Source: CBDAMZ01 sp965197375
GTDB lineage: Bacteria > Acidobacteriota > Vicinamibacteria > Vicinamibacterales > UBA8438
Assembly (NCBI GenBank): GCA_965197375.1
Contig: CBDAMZ010000007.1
Location: 186,001 to 250,000, forward strand
Length of the DNA stretch: 64,000 nt
Direction of reading: 5' to 3'
The notes beneath the pieces were generated by a model. It was not told where the DNA came from. It made no database searches and saw nothing but the letters and a program-made list of their open reading frames with translations. Below are positions 46,436 to 55,016 of this stretch, piece by piece. The position numbers and the translations under genes are program-made. The first letter of the stretch is position 1; the number at the start of each line of letters is the position of its first letter.

Positions 46436-48325
46436 TCAGTATGCCTCGGCGGTGATAGTCAGGAGGCGCGATCCGGTCACGACGTAATCCGTCGAAATTT
46501 CCCACTCGCCGATCGTGGCCTGATGAAGAGATATTAGTCCTTCCCCGGCACCGTCGCCTTGGAGTACGGCGAGCACCGATGATGGGAGCGCGGAAAGCTC
46601 TTCGCCTTTGACGACGGCGCCCGCGCTCGGGCTGAGGAGCTTGATGTACAGCCGGTTGCCACGCCGAGCGGTGTTGAGAGCCAGGATTATCTGGTCGAGG
46701 TTCTGGGCTTCCCGCATGTGGCGGCCCTCTTGCTCTTCGCGTTGGGTTAACTGCGGCGCATCTGACACGAGAATCTGAAGCGGGCCAGGGGTGTGCGGCG
46801 GAAGATCGATCATGACCGTCTCAACAATTTCGGTGCCGCGGTATGTTCGCGAGAGCACCTGGAGCGCGACGGTCTTGCCCGCGCGCGGCCGTGCGGTGTC
46901 GAGCCAGACACGCTCCAAGGTCGCCGTTCGTGGTTCTTCGTACGAGTTAATGACGATGTCGATGCCATCGAGCGTGACCGGCTCGAACGCGTTGTTCAGC
47001 AGTGTCGTCAGGGGTGCGGTGATAGCTGCAGCTGCACCAGCCGCTGCTGTGTTACCGCTGTAGACGTCGCGAAATGTCACGTCTGCGTGGCCGCGGACGC
47101 GGACCGTGCCATCGACGGTGTGCGCGCTGGCTCCGAGCGTGCGTGTCCAGGAAATGAACGTGTTGAGGACGCTCGTGTACGCAAGGAGCGGCGTGAATAA
47201 CGTGTCTTCGATGACCTCGAAGTCAAACCGTTCCATGAGGTTTCGGTCACCCGCGTGGAGTGTGACGGTGACCGGGATCAACTCGGGTCCGGAGCCCAGT
47301 GTACCGTAGATGCCCGTGGCGCGGTCTTGGTCGAATGTTCCCAGGACTTCGCCGATCGCCGCAATTCTCGACGAGCTCGCGAGGCTGGGAAGCAACGTGG
47401 TGATGTACGCGCGCGTCATCGGAAAACCCGCGCGGCCAAGATTGTAAAACGGGTGCCCGAAGGCATAGACTCGATCACCCTCGACCATGGTCACGGTACC
47501 GGTGCCGGTCATGGTGAAGTCGCCGCGTATAAGGCTGGCGCCCACCGGATCGCCCGGCTCGAGTGGAGCGGCTCCTTCAGCGGCTTGGGCTGTAGTTGGA
47601 GGCGCCGCCCCGCCGATCATCGTAACGAAACCACCCGCGTCGAACACGGACGCCAAGAGTTCGTGTGCCTCTGGGGCGAACCCGTTCAGGACGAGCGGCG
47701 TCGCAATCGGCTGAAGCAGCGTGCCCAATCGGCCGCCTTCGCTGGCCGGGAACCCGTAGGTTCGTACATCAACCGGTTGACGGGCAAACGGCTGTGTGCG
47801 CTGAAACGCCTCGCGCACGAGTCGCCCGAGGCTGTCACGCGTGACCGGTAGCTGGAGAGGGGTCGCGTGGCGACGGGCTTTAAGTAGGGGCAACGCCTCT
47901 GTCGCCACCATGTCCTCAATGGGTGTGATCCCGGCAATCGCTTCTTTGGGGAATGAGCCGAGCGCGTAAGACACGGCGCCAACCAGCCGGCCGTCGATAT
48001 AGACTGGACTCCCGCTCATGCCCTGGATGACTCCGGTGCTCACAAGCGGTTCACCCCCGAGACGCGCCACGATAATGCTGCGACGTGGCCCCATCACGTT
48101 TTCCAGCACGCCGAGGATATGAACCTCGAACGTTTCCCGCTTCGAACCCTGGAATACCGTGATGCCGACGCCGGTCATACCAGGGCGCACTTCGTCGAGC
48201 GGCATCCGGACTGTGGCTGCCGGGAGCGGGACGAGGGGCAGAGCTAATAGGGAAGCCCAGCAGATGAGGGCGAGCGGTCTCATGGGCACAAGGCGCCGGA
48301 ACCAGTTATATCGGAGGAAATGCAT
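46436..48325 (-). CDS. SpoIVB-type (S55) serine peptidase-domain protein
   Basis: The protein has about 629 residues from ATG 48325; ATG 48283 (MRPLALICW) gives a tidier signal peptide. After the signal, the S55 domain shows RPGMTGVGITVFQGSKRETFEV, the nucleophile loop GVIQGMSGSPVYIDG (Ser) and YAFGHPF (His). A long C-terminal domain of unknown role follows. In Bacillus, SpoIVB cleaves SpoIVFA during sporulation; here, without other spore genes visible, it is more likely an envelope signalling peptidase. Divergent from the aromatic operon leader. Confidence 0.88.
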   Translation of the reverse strand: MHFLRYNWFRRLVPMRPLALICWASLLALPLVPLPAATVRMPLDEVRPGMTGVGITVFQGSKRETFEVHILGVLENVMGPRRSIIVARLGGEPLVSTGVIQGMSGSPVYIDGRLVGAVSYALGSFPKEAIAGITPIEDMVATEALPLLKARRHATPLQLPVTRDSLGRLVREAFQRTQPFARQPVDVRTYGFPASEGGRLGTLLQPIATPLVLNGFAPEAHELLASVFDAGGFVTMIGGAAPPTTAQAAEGAAPLEPGDPVGASLIRGDFTMTGTGTVTMVEGDRVYAFGHPFYNLGRAGFPMTRAYITTLLPSLASSSRIAAIGEVLGTFDQDRATGIYGTLGSGPELIPVTVTLHAGDRNLMERFDFEVIEDTLFTPLLAYTSVLNTFISWTRTLGASAHTVDGTVRVRGHADVTFRDVYSGNTAAAGAAAAITAPLTTLLNNAFEPVTLDGIDIVINSYEEPRTATLERVWLDTARPRAGKTVALQVLSRTYRGTEIVETVMIDLPPHTPGPLQILVSDAPQLTQREEQEGRHMREAQNLDQIILALNTARRGNRLYIKLLSPSAGAVVKGEELSALPSSVLAVLQGDGAGEGLISLHQATIGEWEISTDYVVTGSRLLTITAEAY

Positions 48326-48372
48326 GTAGGTCAAGGAGACGTGGGCTGTCGGTAGGTATACCAGCAGCCAAA

Positions 48373-48402
48373 TTGACAGCTCTGCGCGACCTCTGGTAAC
48401 GT
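48373..48402 (+). promoter_or_regulatory. sigma-70-type promoter of the aromatic supraoperon
   Basis: A perfect -35 hexamer TTGACA (48373-48378), an 18-bp spacer and TAACGT (48397-48402) as the -10. Transcription would begin near 48409, about 26 nt before the leader peptide ATG. No operator is evident. The promoter has not been tested; the call rests on the consensus match and its position ahead of the leader. Confidence 0.65.
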
Positions 48403-48434
48403 TCAGAGTCGCGGGTGGGCTAATCCGGTTAACT

Positions 48435-48554
48435 ATGGCTCTTCTGGGTAAGACGACGATGACGCCAATCGGTGTAGCCGCTCGGGTTGTTGCTCGGCCG
48501 TACGGGTGGTGGTATCGCTTGTTTAGCGTGGTTACTGGAGGGGCTGCCCGTTAG
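48435..48554 (+). CDS. trpL: attenuation leader peptide with tandem Trp codons
   Basis: An open frame of 39 codons from ATG 48435 (or ATG 48459, codon 9) to TAG 48552-48554. Codons 23-30 read Tyr-Gly-Trp-Trp-Tyr-Arg-Leu-Phe, with TGG TGG at 48507-48512. Two Trp, two Tyr and one Phe within eight codons is far from random and matches the end products of the downstream genes. Neither ATG has a strong Shine-Dalgarno. Its position against the three stems listed in the next entry fits a ribosome sensor: a stall at the Trp codons leaves 48535 onward free, while a ribosome at the stop covers it. Confidence 0.85.
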   Translation: MALLGKTTMTPIGVAARVVARPYGWWYRLFSVVTGGAAR

Positions 48555-48621
48555 GCCAAACTTACCGACGGAACCGACCAACTAGCCTCTTCAGCCCGCG
48601 CGGCTGGGGGGGCTTTTTTTT
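48502..48621 (+). promoter_or_regulatory. ribosome-mediated transcription attenuator (1:2, 2:3, 3:4 stems)
   Basis: Three competing stems can be drawn. 1:2 pairs ACGGGTGGT (48502-48510), which contains the Trp codons, with GCTGCCCGT (48543-48551). 2:3, the antiterminator, pairs CTGGAGGGGCT (48535-48545) with AGCCTCTTCAG (48584-48594), 11 pairs including two G-U. 3:4, the terminator, pairs AGCCTCTTCAGCC (48584-48596) with GGCTGGGGGGGCT (48602-48614) around a five-base loop, followed by eight T residues to 48621. When Trp-tRNA is scarce the ribosome stalls in strand 1, strand 2 captures strand 3, and transcription reads into aroDE. When it is plentiful the terminator forms. aroDE starts nine bases after the T-run. 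Confidence 0.88.
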
Positions 48622-48630
48622 GGATCATAG

Positions 48631-50139
48631 ATGACGTCCCCGTTGCTTTGCGCGACCGTAACCGGTGAGACCACAGAGGAGCTCCGCGCGCGTCGCGATG
48701 GCGCAATTGGTGCAGACTTAGTTGAGTTGCGGTTGGACTACGTCAGACAACCGGATGTTGCGGGCGCATTGGCTGATCGCTGCGTGCCGGTCATCGTTAC
48801 CTGCCGTCCGACGTGGGAGGGTGGCCGGTTTTCGGGTTCCGAGGAAGAGCGACGTGGGTTACTTCGGCGGGCTCTCGAGTTAGGCGCAGAGTACGTTGAC
48901 GTGGAGTGGCGGGCACGGTTTGATGATCTAGTTCAAGAGCGTCAGGGCCGTCATATTGTGTTGTCGATGCATGACTTCAACTGCCTACCCGGTGACCTTG
49001 AGGAGCAGTACGGAGCCATGCGCGCCACGGGTGCCGAGGTGGTTAAGGTCGCCGTCAGTGTTGACAGTTTAAGCGACACGCTCAGGCTTGCCGCGTTGGG
49101 GGGGCAGAGTGTCGGCCAACGCGGTCGACAAGGCGAGCGGGGTGAGCTGCGTGTCCTCGTCGCGATGGGTGCTGCTGGCATGGTGTCGCGGATTCTCGCC
49201 GGGCGTTTCGGTTCGTACTGGACCTACGCCGGTGAGGGAGTGGCACCAGGAGAGATCAGCTTAAGTCGGATGCGCGACGAGTTCCGCTTTCACACCATTT
49301 CGACGACGACGGACATCTACGGCGTGCTCGGCTCCCCGGTTAGCCACTCGTTGTCGCCACCGATGCATAACGCTGGCTTTGCGGCACTCGGGCTCGACGC
49401 GGTTTACGTGCCGTTGGAAGCTCGAGACGTCGATGATTTTACGCGCTTCACCGACACCGTGCCTGTGCGCGGGGCCAGTGTAACGGCGCCATTTAAAGAG
49501 CGAGTAACCGCTCGTGTCGCTGCGCTGGATGAGGTCGGCCGGCGCGTCGGCGCGGTGAACACCATTCGACTAGACGCGAACGGCTGGTGCGGCATCAACA
49601 CCGACGTGTCTGGCTTTCTCGACTCGCTCGACGGGCGAATCACGCTCGACGGCACCCTGGTGGCTGTGCTCGGGGCGGGTGGTGCGGCACGCGCGGTTGC
49701 CATGGCGCTCGCGAGCCAGGGTGCGGCGGTAACGGTGTGCGCGCGCAACCGGTTGAAGGCGGCGGCTGTGGCCAGTCTCGTTGGCGGCGCGGCTGGAGTA
49801 CTGCCCCCGGTGCCGGGATCGTGGGACATGCTAGTGAACACGACGCCAATTGGGACCTACCCCGATATTGACGTGAGCCCGATGCCGCCCGGGGTCTTCG
49901 ACGGGCGTTTGGTCTACGACCTCGTCTACAACCCATCGACGACCCGCCTCATGGCCGACGCGGAGGCCGCTGGGTGCGAGACTATCGGCGGCCTGGAGAT
50001 GCTCGTCGCGCAGGCCGTACGCCAATTCGAGTGGTGGACAGGACACCGCCCGCCGATTCGACTGTTCAAAGAGGCCGCCGAGCGCGGACGGACCTGGCTC
50101 ACACCGGACGCTAAAACTCTGGCGTCTCGACTCAAGTAA
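48631..50139 (+). CDS. aroDE: bifunctional 3-dehydroquinate dehydratase/shikimate dehydrogenase
   Basis: The protein has 502 residues. The N-terminal type I dehydroquinase (1-215) has DLVELRLDYV, LSMHDFNC (His) and VVKVAVSVDS (Schiff-base Lys). The C-terminal shikimate dehydrogenase (about 228-500) starts YGVLGSPVSHSLSPPMHNAG, with GASVTAPFKE (catalytic Lys) and the NADP loop AVLGAGGAARAVA. It catalyses steps 3 and 4 of the shikimate pathway in one polypeptide. First structural gene after the attenuator; its TAA overlaps the trpE ATG by one base. Confidence 0.96.
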   Translation: MTSPLLCATVTGETTEELRARRDGAIGADLVELRLDYVRQPDVAGALADRCVPVIVTCRPTWEGGRFSGSEEERRGLLRRALELGAEYVDVEWRARFDDLVQERQGRHIVLSMHDFNCLPGDLEEQYGAMRATGAEVVKVAVSVDSLSDTLRLAALGGQSVGQRGRQGERGELRVLVAMGAAGMVSRILAGRFGSYWTYAGEGVAPGEISLSRMRDEFRFHTISTTTDIYGVLGSPVSHSLSPPMHNAGFAALGLDAVYVPLEARDVDDFTRFTDTVPVRGASVTAPFKERVTARVAALDEVGRRVGAVNTIRLDANGWCGINTDVSGFLDSLDGRITLDGTLVAVLGAGGAARAVAMALASQGAAVTVCARNRLKAAAVASLVGGAAGVLPPVPGSWDMLVNTTPIGTYPDIDVSPMPPGVFDGRLVYDLVYNPSTTRLMADAEAAGCETIGGLEMLVAQAVRQFEWWTGHRPPIRLFKEAAERGRTWLTPDAKTLASRLK

Positions 50140-51655
50140 TGACCGATACGTCGTTCGAGCAGTTCGCGGATCTTGCGAAACGTGGCAACTTCGTTCCGGT
50201 CTGTCGAGAAGTGATGGCTGATCTGCTGACGCCTGCATCTGCGTTTCTAAAAGTGGCCGAGGATGCCGACCACGCCTTCTTGCTCGAGAGCGTTGAGGGT
50301 GGCGAGCGGGTCGCGCGGTACTCCTTCCTCGGCAAGGATCCGTTCCTCGTGCTTCGCTCCAACCATGGGCAAACGTTCCTGGAGCGGGCCGGTGAGACAG
50401 AGCGGCGATCCGAGTCGTTTTTGAGCATGCTCCGAGACTTAATGGAGAGGTACCGGCCGCCGTCGGTCAAGGGTCTGCCTCGGTTTGCCGGTGGTGCCGT
50501 CGGGTTCCTCGGCTACGATGCCGCCTCGTGGTTCGAACCCACACTTGAGCGAGTGTGGGCCGCGCACCCCAAGCCGGAGGATGAGAACGACGACGCCGGC
50601 TTCATGCTGTTCGATACCATCCTTGCCTTCGACCACGTAAAGCATCGAATCTTGGTCATTGCCAATGCCGCGGTCGACGAAGGTTGTGATCTCGAGGCCC
50701 AGTACGAATTGGCGCTCGCCAAGATCCGCTTTATCGAGGCCGAGCTGCAGCGCAAACTATCTGAGGCGGCGCCGACATCTATTGGCGACCTTATCGTGCG
50801 ATCCAATACGACGCGCGAGGCCTTCGAGCGGGCGGTGCGGCGGGTGAAGAACTACATCAGGGTCGGTGATGCCTACCAAGTGGTGCTCTCTCAGCGATTC
50901 GAGGCCGAGGTGACCGTGGATCCGTTCACGATCTATCGTGCGCTGCGCTATGTGAACCCGTCGCCCTATATGTTTTTCATCCGGATGGGGGAACTGGCGA
51001 TCGTCGGCTCGTCTCCAGAGATGCTTGTGCGTGTCGAAGGCCGACGGACCGAAACCCACCCGATTGCCGGCACGCGGCCCCGAGGCGAGACCGAGGAGGC
51101 CGATCTCCAGCTGGCCGAAGAGCTAGAGCGCAACGAGAAGGAGCGTGCGGAACATGTCATGCTCGTCGACTTGGGCCGGAACGACCTCGGACGGGTCTGC
51201 GAGTTTGGTTCAGTGCGAGTACCGCAGTATATGGGGCTGGAGCGCTATTCCCACGTGATGCATCTTGTCTCGCGGATCGAGGGGAAGCTGGCGGAAGACC
51301 GTGACCGGCTAGACGCGCTTGTCGCCTGTTTTCCGGCAGGTACCGTCTCAGGGGCACCGAAGATTCGCGCAATGGAGATCATCGCGGAATTGGAATCAAC
51401 ACGGCGCGGGATCTATGCCGGTGCAGTCGGGTATCTCGATTTCGCCGGGCACTTGGATTGCTGTATCGCTATCCGGACCATCGTCGTGAGGAACGGGCGT
51501 GCGTATGTCCAGGCTGGCGCTGGGATCGTAGCCGACTCCGATCCAGCGGCCGAGTACAACGAGACCCGTGACAAGGCCTCTGCACTCATCCGCGCGCTGG
51601 AGATGGCCCAGCGTGGGCAAGGGCCATCGATGAGCGGACATTCCGAACGGAAGTC

Positions 51656-51659
<4 letters not shown>
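50139..51659 (+). CDS. trpE: anthranilate synthase component I
   Basis: The protein has 506 residues. The N-terminal part has FLLESVEGGERVARYSFLG; the LLES motif is the tryptophan feedback site in known TrpE proteins. The chorismate-binding domain has GDAYQVVLSQRF, PSPYMFFIRMGELAIVGSSP, HPIAGTRPRGET and the catalytic FPAGTVSGAPKIRAMEII. With TrpG it makes anthranilate from chorismate and Gln. Translation is coupled to aroDE (TAATG) and to trpG (GTGA). Confidence 0.97.
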
Positions 51660-52228
<569 letters not shown>

Positions 52229-52474
52229 TGACGTCTCAACTTTTCTCGCCAAGGCTGCCTGAGCGTGTGCGCGCACACGTGCAAGTCCAGGCAAGCGGGG
52301 TTTGGGCATCTGGCTCTGCGGAGAAATAACTCAGTGGTGCAAGGCGGTCCTTCAGGGCCACTTATGTGCTGAGTCGTGCACATGTGATTGAACCTGACTC
52401 GGGACGCGAGGTAAGACGGACGTCCAGCCTCGTAATGGGCTGCTGGTCGTCGGTTGACTAGCACAGGAGACACA
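52229..52474 (+). other. 246-bp spacer in the trp operon with 16-bp palindrome
   Basis: No gene. A perfect palindrome CGTGTGCGCGCACACG occupies 52264-52279, 36 bp after the trpG stop. AGGAGA just before ATG 52475 is the trpD ribosome-binding site. All other trp genes here overlap or nearly touch, so this spacer may carry an internal promoter or processing signal; TTGAAC at about 52389 with GTAAGA 17 bp later is a weak promoter candidate. Confidence 0.4.
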
Positions 52475-53503
52475 ATGTTTCCAGGGCTGATCGATAAGCT
52501 CCACAGGGGGCAAGACCTGACGGCCGACGAGGCGGGGGCAGCTATGGCCGCGATCATGGAGGGACGTGCTACTCCGGTGCAAATTGCCGGATTGCTCGTC
52601 GGCCTATCGATGAAGGGTGAGCGTCCGGAGGAAATCGTCGGACTGGCTAGGACGATGCGCGCCCACGCGGTCAAGCTCTCGCGGTCGTACGACGGTGTCG
52701 TCGACACCTGCGGGACCGGAGGCGACCGCTCTCATACGTTCAATGTTTCATCGCTGGCGGCGATCGTCCTTGCGGCTTGTGGGGTCCAGGTGGCGAAGCA
52801 CGGGAATCGCTCGGTCTCGAGCGCAAGCGGCAGCGCCGATCTGTTCGAGGCGCTCGGGGTGGCGGTCGACGCCACCCCGGATGTGGTCGAGCGGTGCTTA
52901 GACGAGGTCGGCATCGCCTTTTTCTTCGCGCCGACCTTCCATCCATCGATGCGGCACGCTGGGCCGGCCCGACGCGAACTTGGAATTCGCACGGCGTTCA
53001 ATCTGCTAGGCCCGTTGACGAACCCCGCCGGTGTGACTCGACAGGTGGTCGGCGTCCCGAGGCCTGAGCTGACCGATTTACTCGCGCGCGCTCTGGGACG
53101 GCTCGGTTCGGAGCGGGCATGGGTCGCGCACGGGGCCGATGGCCTCGACGAGATTTCGATCACCGCACACACTAAGGTGTCCGAGTACAAAGCTGGCTCT
53201 GTTACGACGTTTTACTTGCACCCATCCGACTTTGGTCTCGAGGTGGGTAGCCTCGAGCAGCTCCGTGTGTCTGGGCTGGAGGGTAGTAAGGCGGTGGCCC
53301 TTGCCGTGCTCAGGGGCGAGACGGGTCCGGCCCGCGACTTGGTCCTCGCGAACGCCGCCGCCGGCCTGCGAGTGGCGGAGCGCGTTGCATCACTCCGGGA
53401 GGGCGTCGAGGTAGCTGGTGCAGCAATTGATACGGGCCGGGCAGCAGCGGTGGTCGATAGATTGGCCCGTTGTTCGCGGAGTCCTGCCATACGAGGCACA
53501 TGA
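52475..53503 (+). CDS. trpD: anthranilate phosphoribosyltransferase
   Basis: The protein has 342 residues from ATG 52475, chosen for AGGAGA six bases upstream; an in-frame TTG 21 bases earlier is unlikely. The helical N-domain is followed by the PRPP site VDTCGTGGDRSHTFNVSS, KHGNRSVSSASGSADLFEAL (the loop usually reads SSxxGSAD) and RTAFNLLGPLTNPA. It transfers phosphoribose to anthranilate. ATGA overlap with trpC. Confidence 0.96.
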   Translation: MFPGLIDKLHRGQDLTADEAGAAMAAIMEGRATPVQIAGLLVGLSMKGERPEEIVGLARTMRAHAVKLSRSYDGVVDTCGTGGDRSHTFNVSSLAAIVLAACGVQVAKHGNRSVSSASGSADLFEALGVAVDATPDVVERCLDEVGIAFFFAPTFHPSMRHAGPARRELGIRTAFNLLGPLTNPAGVTRQVVGVPRPELTDLLARALGRLGSERAWVAHGADGLDEISITAHTKVSEYKAGSVTTFYLHPSDFGLEVGSLEQLRVSGLEGSKAVALAVLRGETGPARDLVLANAAAGLRVAERVASLREGVEVAGAAIDTGRAAAVVDRLARCSRSPAIRGT

Positions 53504-54351
53504 TGTTAGTGCGGGAGACCACGGATTTACTCGAGGCCATCGTGGCCGCCACGCGGCAGGCTACCAAAGACAAGCAATCCCGATGGCCCAGCCACGACGT
53601 GGAGCGGCGAGGGGCCGGACGCCTGCCGCGGCGAGACGCGTTTAAAGCCGCACTGGCACAGCCGAACCGTTACAACATCCTGGCGGAATGTAAACGTCGG
53701 TCGCCGTCGCGTGGGCTTCTTCGTCTGGACTACGACCCGGCACAGGTGGCGGAGCGCTATGTTACGGCGGGAGCGGCGGCGGTTTCGGTGCTCACTGAGT
53801 CGACGTTCTTCGATGGCTCTTTGGAGCATCTCGAGGCTGTTCGGATCGCGGTGGATATACCAGTTCTTCGGAAGGACTTCATCGTGTCGGAGTATCAGCT
53901 GCTTGATGCGCGCGCGGCCGGTGCGGACGCCGTGCTACTCATCGTTGCCGCACTTAATACGCAGGCGCTCCGCGCGTTGACGACGGCGGCACACGGACTC
54001 GGCCTGGCGGTACTCACCGAGGTGCATGACCGCCGTGAGCTCGACCTCGCACTCGAGGCTGGGGCGACGATCGTGGGAGTCAATAATCGAAATTTGCGAA
54101 CCCTCGCGGTTGACCTGGAGGCGTCCCACTCACTTATTGAGGCGATTCCAGAGGATGTCGTTGCGGTGGCCGAGAGCGGGCTACGCACGCCGGCCGATCT
54201 CACGGCATTGAAGCAGGCTGGCTACGATGCGTTTCTGATCGGCGAGGCACTAATGGTTCATCCGGATCCCGGCGACGCACTCTGTACGTTCTTATCGGCG
54301 GTCCAACCGCTACCCCGTGGCTCGCGTCCGGCGGGACGAGTTGTGGTATGA
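53500..54351 (+). CDS. trpC: indole-3-glycerol phosphate synthase
   Basis: The protein has 283 residues from ATG 53500 (MMLVRETTDLLEAIV), overlapping the trpD stop; a longer TTG start at 53470 would run inside trpD. TIM barrel: YNILAECKRRSPSRG with the catalytic Lys, AVSVLTESTFFDGS, PVLRKDFIV, VGVNNRNLRTL and VAVAESGL. It closes the indole ring. The C-terminus has a short Arg/Gly tail. ATGA overlap with trpF. Confidence 0.96.
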   Translation: MMLVRETTDLLEAIVAATRQATKDKQSRWPSHDVERRGAGRLPRRDAFKAALAQPNRYNILAECKRRSPSRGLLRLDYDPAQVAERYVTAGAAAVSVLTESTFFDGSLEHLEAVRIAVDIPVLRKDFIVSEYQLLDARAAGADAVLLIVAALNTQALRALTTAAHGLGLAVLTEVHDRRELDLALEAGATIVGVNNRNLRTLAVDLEASHSLIEAIPEDVVAVAESGLRTPADLTALKQAGYDAFLIGEALMVHPDPGDALCTFLSAVQPLPRGSRPAGRVVV

Positions 54352-55010
54352 CAATAGTAAAAGTCAAGGTGTGTGGGATCACCCGAACGGCGGACGCGCT
54401 GCGCGCGAGTGACCTCGGCGCGTCGGCGGTGGGGTTTATCTTTTGGAAGAAAAGCCGGCGCTACGTCGATCCGGACTCGGCTAAAGTTATCGCGGCCCAG
54501 CTTCCACCCGACGTGGCGCCGGTGGGTGTCTTCGTGGATCCCGCGTATGAAGAAGTTTGTGAGGTTGCCGCGCACGTCGGGTTGGCAGCCGTGCAGCTTC
54601 ATGGAGATGAGTCATTCGATTTTTGCCGCGGCCTACCCTACCGCGTGGTTAAAGCAGTTGCGGTCGGAGAGGCTACGACCGCCGACGAAATCAGGGCTAT
54701 CCCAGCCGAGATCACCCCGTTACTCGATGCGCACGATCCGTTGGGTAGAGGGGGTACCGGTCGCACGATTGATTGGTCGGTGGCGTCAGCGGTCGCGAGG
54801 GAACGGCGCGTGTTCCTGTCTGGCGGGCTCGCACCTAATAACGTGCTTAGAGCAATCAGAACCGTTCGGCCCTACGGCGTCGATGTTTCGTCTGGTGTGG
54901 AGGCAGCGCCGGGACAGAAGGATGCCGAGCGCCTGCGTGTGTTCTTCGAGCAAGTGGCGCGGGCCGCGTGGGAGACGATCGCTGCAGGCGATCCCGGCCG
55001 GCGGGGGTGA
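54348..55010 (+). CDS. trpF: phosphoribosylanthranilate isomerase
   Basis: The protein has 220 residues. Small TIM barrel with KVCGITRTADALRA (catalytic Cys), GFIFWKKSRRYVDP, VGVFVDPAYEE, AVQLHGDES, LLDAHDPLGRGGTGRTIDW (catalytic Asp) and LSGGLAPNNV. It performs the Amadori rearrangement between TrpD and TrpC. Separate from trpC, unlike the fused enterobacterial protein. Stop is 6 bp before trpB. Confidence 0.95.
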   Translation: MTIVKVKVCGITRTADALRASDLGASAVGFIFWKKSRRYVDPDSAKVIAAQLPPDVAPVGVFVDPAYEEVCEVAAHVGLAAVQLHGDESFDFCRGLPYRVVKAVAVGEATTADEIRAIPAEITPLLDAHDPLGRGGTGRTIDWSVASAVARERRVFLSGGLAPNNVLRAIRTVRPYGVDVSSGVEAAPGQKDAERLRVFFEQVARAAWETIAAGDPGRRG

Positions 55011-55016
55011 TAAGTC

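Noticed and set aside
52320..52420. TAACTCAGTGGT shared with the tRNA-Gly D-arm
   Set aside because: Flanking sequence does not fold as a tRNA; a 12-bp match is not enough to call a tRNA fossil.
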